A stretch of DNA of 64,000 nt, taken from contig NZ_JBFNXJ010000013.1 in assembly GCF_040812015.1 (NCBI RefSeq), positions 100,030-164,029 of the forward strand. The letters run 5' to 3'. A program made the position numbers and the translations under genes. Under the pieces are notes generated by a model that did not search any database, was not told where the DNA came from, and saw only the letters and a program-made list of their open reading frames with translations. The DNA comes from Chitinivorax sp. PXF-14. Lineage in GTDB: Bacteria; Pseudomonadota; Gammaproteobacteria; Burkholderiales; SCOH01. This document shows positions 36,706 to 45,938 of the stretch, in pieces (the stretch's first letter is position 1; every line of letters begins with the position of its first letter).

Positions 36706-38583
36706 ATGAGTGGCACAGGCCAATTCTCATTGCTGAAGACACGCCGTTTTCTGCCCTTGTTCGTGACCCAGTTCTTCGGCGCGTTCAACGACAATCTGCT
36801 GAAAAACGCCGTGGTCGTGATGATCAACTTTCATGGCATGCGCATGCTGGGCCTGGCGCCCGAGCTGATGATCCAGCTTGCAGCGGCCCTGTTCATCCTG
36901 CCTTTCTTCCTGTTTTCCGCGACGAGCGGGCAAATCTGCGAGAAGTACGACAAGGCAATCGTCGCGCGCTTCGTGAAACAACTCGAAATCGTCATCATGC
37001 TGGTTGCCGGACTTGGGTTCCTGCTTCATAACGGCGTGATACTGATGTCGACCGTCTTCATGATGGGGATCCATTCGGCCCTGTTCGGGCCACTCAAGTA
37101 TTCCGTACTCCCGCAGTATTTACACCCGGACGAATTGGTGGGCGGCAATGGCCTGATCGAAATGGGGACGTTTGTCTCGATCATCCTCGGCCAGGTCGCC
37201 GGTACACTGCTGATCGACCACGATCCATCCCGCACCGCAATCATCACGGCCTTGCTGCTCTGCGCCATGATCGGCTACGGCGCGGCACGGCAAATGCCGA
37301 CGGCGCCCAGCTCGATATCCGGCCTGCAGGTGGACTGGAATTTTGCTCGCCAGACCTGGCAGATCATTGGCCACGCCAAGCAAAATCGTGCGGTATGGCT
37401 GTCGCTGCTTGGCATTTCGTGGTTCTGGTTCCTGGGTGCCATCTATCTATCCAAGCTACCGACCTACGCCTCATCCGTGCTCGGTGGCGATGCGAGCGTC
37501 TACACCTTCCTGATGACGCTGTTCTCGCTCGGCGTAGGCCTGGGCTCGATGTTTTGCGACAAACTGTCGGGCCGGAAGGTGGAGCTGGGTCTGGTGCCTT
37601 TTGGCTCGATCGGACTATGCCTGTTCGGTATCGACCTGTATTTCGCCACCCCGCCCAGGGCCAGCACTGAAATCGACTGGCTGACGCTCGCCACCCAGCT
37701 GCAATACTATCGACTCGTCGCAGATTTCATGCTGATCGGCATCTTTGGCGGCTTTTACATTGTGCCGCTCTACGCGTTGATCCAGTCGCGCTCGGAGCCC
37801 GCGTTCCGTTCGCGTGCCATCGCCGCCAACAACATCCTCAACGCCCTCTTCATGGTTGTCTCGGCTGCGTTTGCCGCCGTGATGGCTGCTTTCGGAGTCG
37901 ACATTCCCACGGTGCTGCTGGTGTCGGCACTGCTGAACCTGCTGGTGGCCGGCTATATCTACACCTTGCTGCCGGAATTCCTCATGCGCTTTCTGGTGTG
38001 GATCATCACCCATGCCATGTACCGGGTTCGCCACGACGGGCTCGACAACATTCCGGACGAAGGCCCGGTGGTGATCGTCTGCAACCACGTGAGCTTCATG
38101 GACCCGCTGATCATTGCCGGTGCCTGCCGCCGCCCGGTGCGCTTCGTCATGGATCACCAGATTTTCAAGATACCGGTGCTGAACTTCATCTTCCGCACTG
38201 CACGCGCGATTCCGATCGCCCCGGCGAAGGAAGACCCCGACATGAAGACCCGGGCCTTTGAGCGGGTTGCAGAGGAACTCGCCGCCGGCGAAGTCGTCTG
38301 TATCTTCCCCGAGGGCAAGATTACCTATGATGGCGAGCTCAACCCGTTCAAGTCCGGCATTGAAGAGATCGTCGCACGCACGCCAGTACCGGTCGTTCCC
38401 ATGGCGCTGCGCGGCATGTGGGGCAGCTTCTTCAGCCGCAAGGGCGGGCCTGCCATGGGGCGCATCCCACGCCGTTTCTGGTCGAAGATTTCGCTGGTCG
38501 CCACCCACCCACTTGCCCCCGAACAGGTGACCGCAACAGGCCTGCAGCAACAGGTGCAGGCCTTGCGCGGCAACGCCCGCTAG
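36706..38583 (+). CDS. MFS transporter fused to PlsC-type acyltransferase (LplT-Aas-like)
   Basis: A 625-residue fusion. Residues 1-415 form a major facilitator resembling LplT (PLFVTQFFGAFNDNLLKNA, FLFSATSGQICEKYDKA, LFGPLKYSVLPQYL) with about twelve helices. Residues 430-620 form a lysophospholipid acyltransferase with HX4D (CNHVSFMDPLI) and FPEGK motifs. In related proteins an AMP-binding acyl-ACP synthetase domain follows, but none is present here. It probably flips lysophospholipids inward and re-acylates them. The ATG at 36706 has GGGAG five bases before it. Confidence 0.85.
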   Translation: MSGTGQFSLLKTRRFLPLFVTQFFGAFNDNLLKNAVVVMINFHGMRMLGLAPELMIQLAAALFILPFFLFSATSGQICEKYDKAIVARFVKQLEIVIMLVAGLGFLLHNGVILMSTVFMMGIHSALFGPLKYSVLPQYLHPDELVGGNGLIEMGTFVSIILGQVAGTLLIDHDPSRTAIITALLLCAMIGYGAARQMPTAPSSISGLQVDWNFARQTWQIIGHAKQNRAVWLSLLGISWFWFLGAIYLSKLPTYASSVLGGDASVYTFLMTLFSLGVGLGSMFCDKLSGRKVELGLVPFGSIGLCLFGIDLYFATPPRASTEIDWLTLATQLQYYRLVADFMLIGIFGGFYIVPLYALIQSRSEPAFRSRAIAANNILNALFMVVSAAFAAVMAAFGVDIPTVLLVSALLNLLVAGYIYTLLPEFLMRFLVWIITHAMYRVRHDGLDNIPDEGPVVIVCNHVSFMDPLIIAGACRRPVRFVMDHQIFKIPVLNFIFRTARAIPIAPAKEDPDMKTRAFERVAEELAAGEVVCIFPEGKITYDGELNPFKSGIEEIVARTPVPVVPMALRGMWGSFFSRKGGPAMGRIPRRFWSKISLVATHPLAPEQVTATGLQQQVQALRGNAR

Positions 38584-38650
38584 CACGGCCGAGTAAACAC
38601 TCTAGCGTGTGATATACTCGCATGACATTTGACTGAATCCTGGAGTCCCC

Positions 38651-40573
38651 ATGTTGTCACCGAAATCTGCCCTGCTGGCCGCTACCTTCGTCGCAGTACT
38701 GGCTGCATGCCAAGGGGGCAGCGGGGGGGGCAGCAATGACAACGGAGGGAGCACAACACCCACGCCGACCCCGACGGAAACCGCAACCAAAGTCACCGGC
38801 ACCGTCGCGGCAGGCACGGCCATTGCCAATGCAACCGTCGTGCTCAAGGCCTGGGACGCCAACGGTAATTCGGTGACAGCCAAGGGTGTGTTGACGGACA
38901 CACTCGGCAATTACACCATCAACCTCACCACGGCCTACAAACCACCGTATCTTGTCGAAGTCACAGGCATTGTTGCCGGCCAGACGCGTAGTTACCACTC
39001 GCTGGCCTTCGACGAGCTCAATGCATCCCGTACCAGCGCCAATATCAACGTGACACCGTTGACCGAGGTCATCTACGCCAATGTCGTTGGGGGGCTGCCG
39101 CAGCTCGCATTCGCCAGCCCCGTTCTCGCAAACTACGATCGGAATACGGCTACCACCGCCGAATTCAACCTGCGCAACAGCCTTTACAATTTCCTGGTGG
39201 CGACCGGCATCACCCGCCCCGATAACATCGACCTGATCCGGACCGGCTTCAGCGCCAACCATACCGGCATGGACAAGGCGCTCGATCTGCTCAGCGTGGT
39301 GCCATCGATTGACGGCAGCAAGTTCGCCCTGTTCAACAAGGCGGATTTCAGCAACAAGGTCGTGCTCGACCTGAGCACCAGGAGCTACAGTGGCAGTCTG
39401 CCCGCTACCGCGCCGAGCGATCTGTCCAGCATTGGCAGCTTTGCCGACAGGTTGACCGCCCTGTTCGCAAACGGGGTGCCAAGCGACAGCCAGCTCGATC
39501 AAGTCGTTTCGAGCAGCTATATGAACGATGGCACCAACGCCGCGGCGCTGAAGGCTGAGCTTTCGAACAGCTCTTATGCCCGTGCCACGTATTCGCTGGA
39601 AAGCGTCGTCGGGGTCACCGGCAATCAGTACCAGGTGGTGATCCGCATTCGCGACGTCAGCGGCAACACCATTTTTCAGACCACGACGATTGCACTGGCG
39701 GCCGACGGCTGGCGTTTCGTCGGCAATGGCAGCCCGACCGAGATTGACCTGGCCACCTTCTTTGCCAATCGCTTCGACAGCGCCGGCAACCCGCTGGCGT
39801 CGGGCGCCACCAGTTCAGGCCTGATTCTGCGCGTGCTCGATAACAGCAATCTGGGCGTCGACCACGTTGTCGTCAAGGGCAAGGGAATTCCTGCTGCAGG
39901 CGTCACCTTATATCGAAGCCAGGCGCAGGGCTGCGCCGTGTTCACCCTGGTTCCGAGCCTGTGCGAAACCCGCTATGATTTCGCGGAGCCATCCGCCGTT
40001 CAGGACGATTTCGGCTATCAGTACGAATTCCTGCTCTATCACAGCCCGACCGACACCAGCCCCACCAGCTACAAGGCATCGTTGCCCGTGAAACCGCTGC
40101 TGGCGACAGACAATGTGGCGCCGAAGATGATCCTGCCGGCCACCATTGCCAACAGCGATGGCACGCAAGTCAACAACCCCACGCTGACTACCTGGCGCGG
40201 CTACACCACGGGCGACCTGCCGGTTTACTGGGCGCTCAATAGCGGTAGCGTGACCGACAACCTGCTGACGTTCACCATCGGCCTTGAGATCAAGACCTGC
40301 CAGCTTGGCATCGTCAACATTGCCCAGACTGTCGCAAACGCGAACTACCAGGATACGGCAGGCAATCGTGAAATCATCTTCACGACCGACAAGAACAAGA
40401 GCAGTGACACAAATCCTAACAATCCGACCTTGGCCCAGAACTTCCTCTTCAACAACGGCCAGGGCCTGAGCAACGTGCTGGCCCGTGAGCTCAAGCTCAC
40501 CACGCTCGATAGCTATGGTCGGGTTTACTTCACGACCTACAGCGACAACCCAAGCGCGACCAGCTGCCATTGA
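38651..40573 (+). CDS. Large surface lipoprotein of unknown function
   Basis: A 640-residue protein. The signal peptide ends in a lipobox LAAC (Cys20). A Gly/Ser/Asn stretch and a TPTPTPTET linker follow, then a carboxypeptidase-regulatory/transthyretin-like beta domain (VTGTVAAGTAIANATVVLKAWDANGNSV). The remaining 500 residues are beta-rich and I do not recognise them. Cys pairs (GCAVF...LCETR and KTCQL...TSCH) could form disulfides. An outer-membrane location is likely. It stands alone between the MFS-PlsC fusion and a TetR gene, with GGAG before the ATG. Confidence 0.8.
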   Translation: MLSPKSALLAATFVAVLAACQGGSGGGSNDNGGSTTPTPTPTETATKVTGTVAAGTAIANATVVLKAWDANGNSVTAKGVLTDTLGNYTINLTTAYKPPYLVEVTGIVAGQTRSYHSLAFDELNASRTSANINVTPLTEVIYANVVGGLPQLAFASPVLANYDRNTATTAEFNLRNSLYNFLVATGITRPDNIDLIRTGFSANHTGMDKALDLLSVVPSIDGSKFALFNKADFSNKVVLDLSTRSYSGSLPATAPSDLSSIGSFADRLTALFANGVPSDSQLDQVVSSSYMNDGTNAAALKAELSNSSYARATYSLESVVGVTGNQYQVVIRIRDVSGNTIFQTTTIALAADGWRFVGNGSPTEIDLATFFANRFDSAGNPLASGATSSGLILRVLDNSNLGVDHVVVKGKGIPAAGVTLYRSQAQGCAVFTLVPSLCETRYDFAEPSAVQDDFGYQYEFLLYHSPTDTSPTSYKASLPVKPLLATDNVAPKMILPATIANSDGTQVNNPTLTTWRGYTTGDLPVYWALNSGSVTDNLLTFTIGLEIKTCQLGIVNIAQTVANANYQDTAGNREIIFTTDKNKSSDTNPNNPTLAQNFLFNNGQGLSNVLARELKLTTLDSYGRVYFTTYSDNPSATSCH

Positions 40574-40579
40574 GCCATT

Positions 40580-40597
40580 CGGCCCCCACGGGGGCCG
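40580..40597 (+). terminator. Possible terminator after the lipoprotein gene
   Basis: CGGCCCCC/GGGGGCCG forms an eight-base-pair stem with a two-base loop just after the stop codon, but only ATTAG follows instead of a T run. Confidence 0.4.
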
Positions 40598-40620
40598 ATT
40601 AGGAATAATGCTGATGGGCA

Positions 40621-40638
40621 ATCAATCGCTTGATTGAT
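40621..40638. promoter_or_regulatory. TetR-type operator candidate
   Basis: A perfect 7-4-7 inverted repeat, ATCAATC-GCTT-GATTGAT, lies 11 bases upstream of the ATG of the TetR-family gene. Its size and place fit autorepression by a TetR dimer. Confidence 0.6.
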
Positions 40639-40649
40639 ACACTTGCACC

Positions 40650-41219
40650 ATGCAAAACACTCTAGACAAAAGCCGGCGTGACGAATTGATCGACGCCGCG
40701 GCCCATCTGTTCCGTGAGCAAGGTTACGAACGCACCACCGTCCGTGACCTCGCTCAGGCTGTCGGCATGCAGTCCGGTAGCCTGTTCTACCATTTCAAGA
40801 ACAAGGCAGAGATCCTAGAGGCTGTCATGGCCAAGGGCGTGACCGATATCACGATCAATGCCGAAGCAGCGCTGCAACATGACATTGCCCCCATTGAAAA
40901 GCTGCGATCGCTGATCCGCGAGCACCTGAAGGCACTGCTGGGCTCGAGCCAGCATGCACTGGAAGTGTTGCTGTATGAGTGGCATAGCCTGTCGCCCGAA
41001 GCGCGCGAGCGCATCGTCGAACTGCGCGACCGCTATGAGGCAATATGGCAGGTCGTACTCGACGAAGTCGCCAGGGACGGCCTGTTGCCTGACGATACCG
41101 CATTCCTGCGCAAGATGTTGTTCGGCAGCATGAACTGGACGGTGCAATGGTTCAGGCCAAATGGCAACATGAGTATCAACGAGCTGGCCGATCGCATGCT
41201 GAAGTTGATCTGTCGCTGA
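40650..41219 (+). CDS. TetR/AcrR-family transcriptional regulator
   Basis: A 189-residue repressor. The N-terminal HTH reads [45 protein letters not shown] and its recognition helix ([11 protein letters not shown]) is canonical. The ligand domain (about 60-189) is of the type seen in fatty-acid or acyl-CoA-responsive regulators, though the ligand cannot be read from sequence. An 18-base palindrome lies directly upstream. The next gene is an HSD10-like acyl-CoA dehydrogenase, behind a terminator, which hints at control of fatty or branched-chain acid breakdown. Confidence 0.88.
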   Translation: MQNTLDKSRRDELIDAAAHLFREQGYERTTVRDLAQAVGMQSGSLFYHFKNKAEILEAVMAKGVTDITINAEAALQHDIAPIEKLRSLIREHLKALLGSSQHALEVLLYEWHSLSPEARERIVELRDRYEAIWQVVLDEVARDGLLPDDTAFLRKMLFGSMNWTVQWFRPNGNMSINELADRMLKLICR

Positions 41220-41240
41220 GCGAGCCAAGCGCACGCATGC

Positions 41241-41270
41241 AGAGGCCGGCCTGACCGGCCTCTTTTGTTT
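41241..41270 (+). terminator. Rho-independent terminator after the tetR gene
   Basis: A nine-base-pair stem (AGAGGCCGG/CCGGCCTCT) with a five-base loop is followed by TTTGTTT, 21 bases after the stop codon. Confidence 0.85.
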
Positions 41271-41346
41271 GGTCTGCGCTGGACGTGGGGGCGGTCCTCA
41301 TCGAAAATCGTGGCTCCCGATACCTATAACGAAGAGGAGACTGATT

Positions 41347-42114
41347 TTGAACCCATCTGGCAAAGGCTTTCTGATTGCAGGCGGTGGATCCGGCCTGGGG
41401 GCTGCCACGGCCCGCATGCTGGTAGCGCAAGGCACCAAGGTGATCATCGCGGACTGGAACAACGCCGCCGGCTCGGTCTTGGCGGCAGAACTTGGCGAAA
41501 ATGCCCGTTTCATCAAGACCGATGTGTCCGACGAAGCCATGGTCGCGGCGGCGGTGAACGAATGCGTGACGGCCTTCGGCAGCCTGTGGGGAGCCGTCAA
41601 CTGCGCGGGCATCGCAACAGGCGAAAAGGTTGTCGGGAAGGAAGGCCCCCACTCGCTGGAACGCTTCTCGCGCACGATACAGGTCAACCTGATCGGGACT
41701 TTCAATGTCGTGCGGCTGGCCGCAGAAGCCATGACCCACAATCCACCCGGTACCGATGGCGAGCGTGGCGTGATCATCAACACGGCATCGGTCGCGGCGT
41801 TCGATGGCCAGGTAGGCCAGGCGGCCTATGCAGCATCCAAGGCTGGCGTCGTCGGCATGACGTTGCCGATTGCCCGCGAACTGGCGCGCCACGGTATTCG
41901 CATCATGACCATCGCCCCCGGCTTGTTCGATACCCCGATGATGGCCGGCCTGCCGGAAGAGGTGCGCACCTCGCTCGGCCAGCAGGTGCCCTTCCCCTCA
42001 CGCCTGGGGCACCCGGAGGAATACGCGGCGCTGGCAAGGCATATCATCGAGAATTCGATGCTCAACGGTGAAGTGATCCGCCTGGACGGCGCGATCCGCA
42101 TGGCCGCACGCTAA
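41347..42114 (+). CDS. Short-chain dehydrogenase, HSD10/3-hydroxyacyl-CoA dehydrogenase type
   Basis: A 255-residue SDR. The NAD site is [13 protein letters not shown] (11-23), with an acidic residue in IIADWN favouring NAD over NADP. Catalytic residues are S148, Y161 and K165 (YAASK). The C-terminal [17 protein letters not shown] and [13 protein letters not shown] resemble type II 3-hydroxyacyl-CoA dehydrogenases that act on fatty and branched-chain acyl-CoAs. The likely start is TTG 41347, which has AGGAG seven bases ahead. No ATG lies near the conserved beginning. Confidence 0.85.
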   Translation: MNPSGKGFLIAGGGSGLGAATARMLVAQGTKVIIADWNNAAGSVLAAELGENARFIKTDVSDEAMVAAAVNECVTAFGSLWGAVNCAGIATGEKVVGKEGPHSLERFSRTIQVNLIGTFNVVRLAAEAMTHNPPGTDGERGVIINTASVAAFDGQVGQAAYAASKAGVVGMTLPIARELARHGIRIMTIAPGLFDTPMMAGLPEEVRTSLGQQVPFPSRLGHPEEYAALARHIIENSMLNGEVIRLDGAIRMAAR

Positions 42115-42671
42115 ACACGGCGCTGGCTGGCCGACGATGCGACACTGAAATATTCCCGCGTTGTTGAGTGCATCGTCTGCCTACCCCGCCGGGATTCGTG
42201 GTATCCCGCGCAAGCAGGCCAACCGTACCATGGCCAGGAACGGTCGAGTTCGCCGTTCGATATGTCGTATGAATACAACACCCGCTTGTCCGGAAACACC
42301 AACAATTCTCTATCGCACACCCCGGCACCATAGCTAAAAGCTGACAACGCAATCGCTTGATTTGTTGGCGTTTAAGCGCTTACTCATATATGCGGGGCGA
42401 TGCGCCCGCCCTTCCACCCATCCGCTTCCCTCTCCCGCCGATCCGGTTTGTACGGTGGCATGCCAAGCAGATTCGGCTATGCTGACAGCAAGGGAAACAA
42501 AAACGCTCAGGGCCGGAGACAGCCGCAACACCTAAAATTGCTGCGGCGCACAATCACACAAAAATATCTTCGCACGATGGAATTCCCCGTACCGTTTTGA
42601 GACTAATTCTCTGGGTCTGGGCACCACTCGCCGACCTAACATGACTGGTAGACAAGCAAAGGGCATTGCAT
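42115..42671. other. 557-base intergenic region upstream of prkA
   Basis: No convincing gene, RNA or repeat was found here. CTATGCT at 42477-42483 resembles a sigma-S -10 element, which would suit prkA (stationary-phase controlled in E. coli), but no further support is visible. An AAAGGG ribosome site lies at 42658-42663. No sigma-54 pattern with GG-N10-GC and TTGC was found on the plus strand. Confidence 0.4.
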
Positions 42672-44594
42672 ATGAATATCTTTGATAACTACGCAGCACG
42701 TTATGAACGCACCCGGGAGGAAGAGTACACCCTCCAGGAGTATCTGGACCTGTGCAAGCGAGACAAGCTTGCCTACGCCACCGCAGCCGAGCGCATGCTC
42801 GCCGCCATCGGCGATCCGGAGATGATCGATACCCGCAATGACTCGCGCCAGTCACGCGTCTTCGCCAACAAAGTCATCAAGGTTTACCCGGCATTCCGCG
42901 AGTTCTACGGCATGGAAGAGGTGATCGAACAGGTCGTCGCCTACTTCCGCCATGCCGCACAGGGGCTGGAGGAAAAAAAGCAGATTCTCTATCTGCTGGG
43001 TCCGGTCGGCGGCGGTAAATCTTCGATCGCGGAAAAGCTGAAGTATCTGATGGAGAAGATCCCCTTCTATTGCATCAAGGGTTCTCCGATCAACGAGTCC
43101 CCGCTCGGCCTGTTCAGCGAGGACGAAGATGGCCCGATCCTCGAAGAGGACTACGGCATCCCGCGGCGCTATCTTAAGACCATCATGTCGCCATGGGCCG
43201 TCAAGCGGCTGCATGAATTCAACGGCGACATCAACAAGTTCCGCGTCGTCAAACGCTACCCTTCGGTACTGAAACAGATAGCCGTCTCGAAGACCGAGCC
43301 GGGCGACGAAAACAACCAGGACATCAGTTCACTGGTGGGTAAGGTCGACATCCGCAAGCTGGAAGACTATGCACAGGATGATCCAGATGCCTACAGCTAC
43401 TCCGGCGGCCTGTGCCTCGCCAACCAGGGGCTGATGGAATTCGTCGAAATGTTCAAGGCGCCGATCAAGGTGCTGCACCCCTTGCTGACCGCGACGCAGG
43501 AAGGTAATTTCAAGGGTACGGAAGGCTTTGGTGCCATCCCGTTCGACGGCATCGTGCTGGCGCACTCGAATGAATCCGAGTGGAAGCAGTTCAAGAACAA
43601 TCGCAACAATGAAGCCTTCCTCGACCGGATTTACATCGTGAAGGTGCCTTACTGCCTGCGCGTGTCCGAAGAGATCAAGATTTACGAAAAGCTGGTGCGC
43701 AATTCCTCGCTGTCGCAAGCGCCATGCGCCCCTGGCACGTTGAAAATGATGGCGCAGTTTGCGGTGCTGTCGCGGCTGAAAGAGCCAGAGAACTCCAGCA
43801 TCTTCTCGAAGATGCTGGTCTACGACGGCGACAACCTCAAGGATACCGATCCGAAGGCAAAGTCGATGCAGGAGTATCGCGACTACGCCGGCGTGGACGA
43901 AGGCATGAACGGGCTGTCGACACGCTTTGCGTTCAAGATCCTGTCCAAGGTATTCAACTTCGACAACACCGAAGTCGCCGCCAACCCGGTGCACCTGCTG
44001 TATGTCCTGGAGCAACAGGTCGAGCGCGAACAGTTTGCGCCCGAGCTCGAACAGAAGTACATGGCATACATCAAGGAGTACATGGCGCAGCGCTACGTCG
44101 AGTTCATCGGCAAGGAAATCCAGACGGCATACCTGGAAAGCTACTCCGAATACGGTCAGAACATCTTCGACCGCTATGTCACCTTCGCCGACTTCTGGAT
44201 ACAGGACCAGGAATTCCGCGACCCGGACACCGGCGAGAGCTTCGACCGCAATGCGCTGAACAACGAGCTCGAGAAGATCGAGAAGCCGGCCGGTATCTCG
44301 AACCCGAAAGACTTCCGCAACGAGATCGTCAACTTCGTGTTGCGCGCCCGCGCCCAGCATGGTGGCAAGAACCCGACCTGGACCAGTTACGAGAAGCTGC
44401 GCGCAGTGATCGAGAAGAAAATGTTCTCGAACACCGAAGACCTGCTGCCGGTGATCTCCTTCAACGCCAAGGCCAGTGCCGAAGACGCGAAGAAGCACCA
44501 GGACTTCGTCGACCGCATGGTAGCCAAAGGCTACACGGCCAAGCAGGTACGGCTGCTGTGCGAATGGTATCTGCGGGTACGCAAGTCGTCGTAA
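42672..44594 (+). CDS. prkA: PrkA family serine protein kinase (YeaG)
   Basis: A 640-residue protein. An AAA-like N-terminal domain has the P-loop GPVGGGKSS (110-118) and the PrkA-specific blocks FYCIKGSPINESPLGLF, EEDYGIPRRYLKTIMSPWA and HPLLTATQEGNFKGTEGFG. The C-terminal part resembles the PrkA kinase domain. In E. coli YeaG acts with YeaH in nitrogen starvation and stationary phase. It leads the prkA-yeaH-spoVR operon, whose products are conserved together but not understood mechanistically. Confidence 0.95.
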   Translation: MNIFDNYAARYERTREEEYTLQEYLDLCKRDKLAYATAAERMLAAIGDPEMIDTRNDSRQSRVFANKVIKVYPAFREFYGMEEVIEQVVAYFRHAAQGLEEKKQILYLLGPVGGGKSSIAEKLKYLMEKIPFYCIKGSPINESPLGLFSEDEDGPILEEDYGIPRRYLKTIMSPWAVKRLHEFNGDINKFRVVKRYPSVLKQIAVSKTEPGDENNQDISSLVGKVDIRKLEDYAQDDPDAYSYSGGLCLANQGLMEFVEMFKAPIKVLHPLLTATQEGNFKGTEGFGAIPFDGIVLAHSNESEWKQFKNNRNNEAFLDRIYIVKVPYCLRVSEEIKIYEKLVRNSSLSQAPCAPGTLKMMAQFAVLSRLKEPENSSIFSKMLVYDGDNLKDTDPKAKSMQEYRDYAGVDEGMNGLSTRFAFKILSKVFNFDNTEVAANPVHLLYVLEQQVEREQFAPELEQKYMAYIKEYMAQRYVEFIGKEIQTAYLESYSEYGQNIFDRYVTFADFWIQDQEFRDPDTGESFDRNALNNELEKIEKPAGISNPKDFRNEIVNFVLRARAQHGGKNPTWTSYEKLRAVIEKKMFSNTEDLLPVISFNAKASAEDAKKHQDFVDRMVAKGYTAKQVRLLCEWYLRVRKSS

Positions 44595-44669
44595 CATCAA
44601 ACACAAGCCGGGCCTAGGTGCCAGCACCGACGTCCGGTTTGCCTGAGCTAAATTTTTCGGGAGATCGAT

Positions 44670-45938
44670 TTGGTTTACCTCATCGACCGACGTTTGCAAG
44701 GCAAGAACAAGTCCGCGATCAATCGCGAGCGCTTTCTGCGCCGGCACAAGGCTCAGATCAAGGAGGCGGTTGCGCGTGCGGTCAAGGGCCGCTCGATCAC
44801 GGATATCGAAAGTGGCGAAAAAGTCTCCATCCCGGTCAAAGATATTGGCGAGCCGACCTTTGGGCACACTCGGGGCGGCATCTGGGAGACGGTTCACCCA
44901 GGCAATCAGGAATACCTGAAAGGCGACCGGGTGCCTCGCCCACAGGGTGGCGGCGGCGGCTCGGGCCGTGGTCAGGCCGGCAACAGCGACGAGATGACCG
45001 AGGATGATTTCGTCTTCGAACTCTCGCGCGAAGAGTTCATGAATTATTTCTTCGAGGATCTGGAGCTCCCCAATCTGGTCAAGACCCAGCTGGCCTCGGC
45101 CACCGAGTTCAAGCAGCACCGAGCCGGCTTTACCATTTCCGGCACCCCGTCGAATATCCATGTGCTACGTTCGCTACGCGGCGCCTTGGGGCGCCGGATC
45201 GCGGTTGGAGGCACCCCAAAGAAGCGCCTGAAGGAAGCGGAAGAAGAGCTGGCCTTGTTGCTTGACGAGGTAGGCGAGGATGATCCACGCGTGGTGGCAC
45301 TAAGGCAGGAAATCCATCACATCAAGGTGCGGCTGCTCGCCATACCCTTCATCGACCCGATCGACCTGCGCTATTCGAATCGCGTCAAGCTCCCCAAGCC
45401 GACCAGCCAGGCGGTAATGTTTTGCGTGATGGATGTGTCTGGCTCGATGGATGAGAACAAGAAGGATATTGCCAAGCGCTTCTTCATTCTGCTCTACCTG
45501 TTCCTGACACGTGCCTACGACAAGATCGAGGTCGTATTCATCCGCCATCACACCTCGGCCGCCGAAGTCGATGAGAACGAGTTCTTCCACTCGCGCGAAT
45601 CCGGCGGTACGGTGGTGTCAAGCGCGCTGCATCTGCTGACCAAGGTCATCCGCGAGCGCTACGCCAAATCCGACTGGAATGTATATGTTGCCCAGGCATC
45701 GGATGGCGACAACTGGGACAGTGATTCCGTCACCTGCCGCGAGTTACTGACCAATACCATCATGGACCTGGTCCAGTACTTCGCCTATGTCGAGATCACC
45801 GATGGCCAGCCACAGAATCTTTGGGAGGAATACACCCAGGTTGCAGATTACCACCCGCATTTCGCGATGCAGAAAATCGAGTCGCCGGCAGACATTTACC
45901 CGGTGTTCCGCGAACTCTTCAAAAAGCAGCCGAAATGA
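44670..45938 (+). CDS. yeaH: YeaH/YhbH family protein (DUF444, VWA-like)
   Basis: A 422-residue protein. A Lys/Arg-rich N-terminus (MVYLIDRRLQGKNKSAINRE) is followed by a Gly-rich linker (GGGGGSGRGQ) and a von Willebrand A-like domain with the metal-site motif MDVSGSMDENKKD near residue 253. It starts at TTG 44670 with GGGAG six bases ahead. It overlaps spoVR by ATGA. It probably binds PrkA or a shared target. Confidence 0.93.
   Translation: MVYLIDRRLQGKNKSAINRERFLRRHKAQIKEAVARAVKGRSITDIESGEKVSIPVKDIGEPTFGHTRGGIWETVHPGNQEYLKGDRVPRPQGGGGGSGRGQAGNSDEMTEDDFVFELSREEFMNYFFEDLELPNLVKTQLASATEFKQHRAGFTISGTPSNIHVLRSLRGALGRRIAVGGTPKKRLKEAEEELALLLDEVGEDDPRVVALRQEIHHIKVRLLAIPFIDPIDLRYSNRVKLPKPTSQAVMFCVMDVSGSMDENKKDIAKRFFILLYLFLTRAYDKIEVVFIRHHTSAAEVDENEFFHSRESGGTVVSSALHLLTKVIRERYAKSDWNVYVAQASDGDNWDSDSVTCRELLTNTIMDLVQYFAYVEITDGQPQNLWEEYTQVADYHPHFAMQKIESPADIYPVFRELFKKQPK

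Noticed and set aside
42115..42671. Possible sigma-54 promoter for prkA
   Set aside because: I found no TGGC with GG and GC ten bases apart and TTGC on the plus strand; TGGCATGCCAAGCAG has the wrong -12.
43329..45161. 610-codon open frame on the minus strand across prkA and yeaH
   Set aside because: It is the antisense of two strongly conserved genes. The translation is His/Leu/Arg-rich without motifs, a typical effect of GC-rich codon use.
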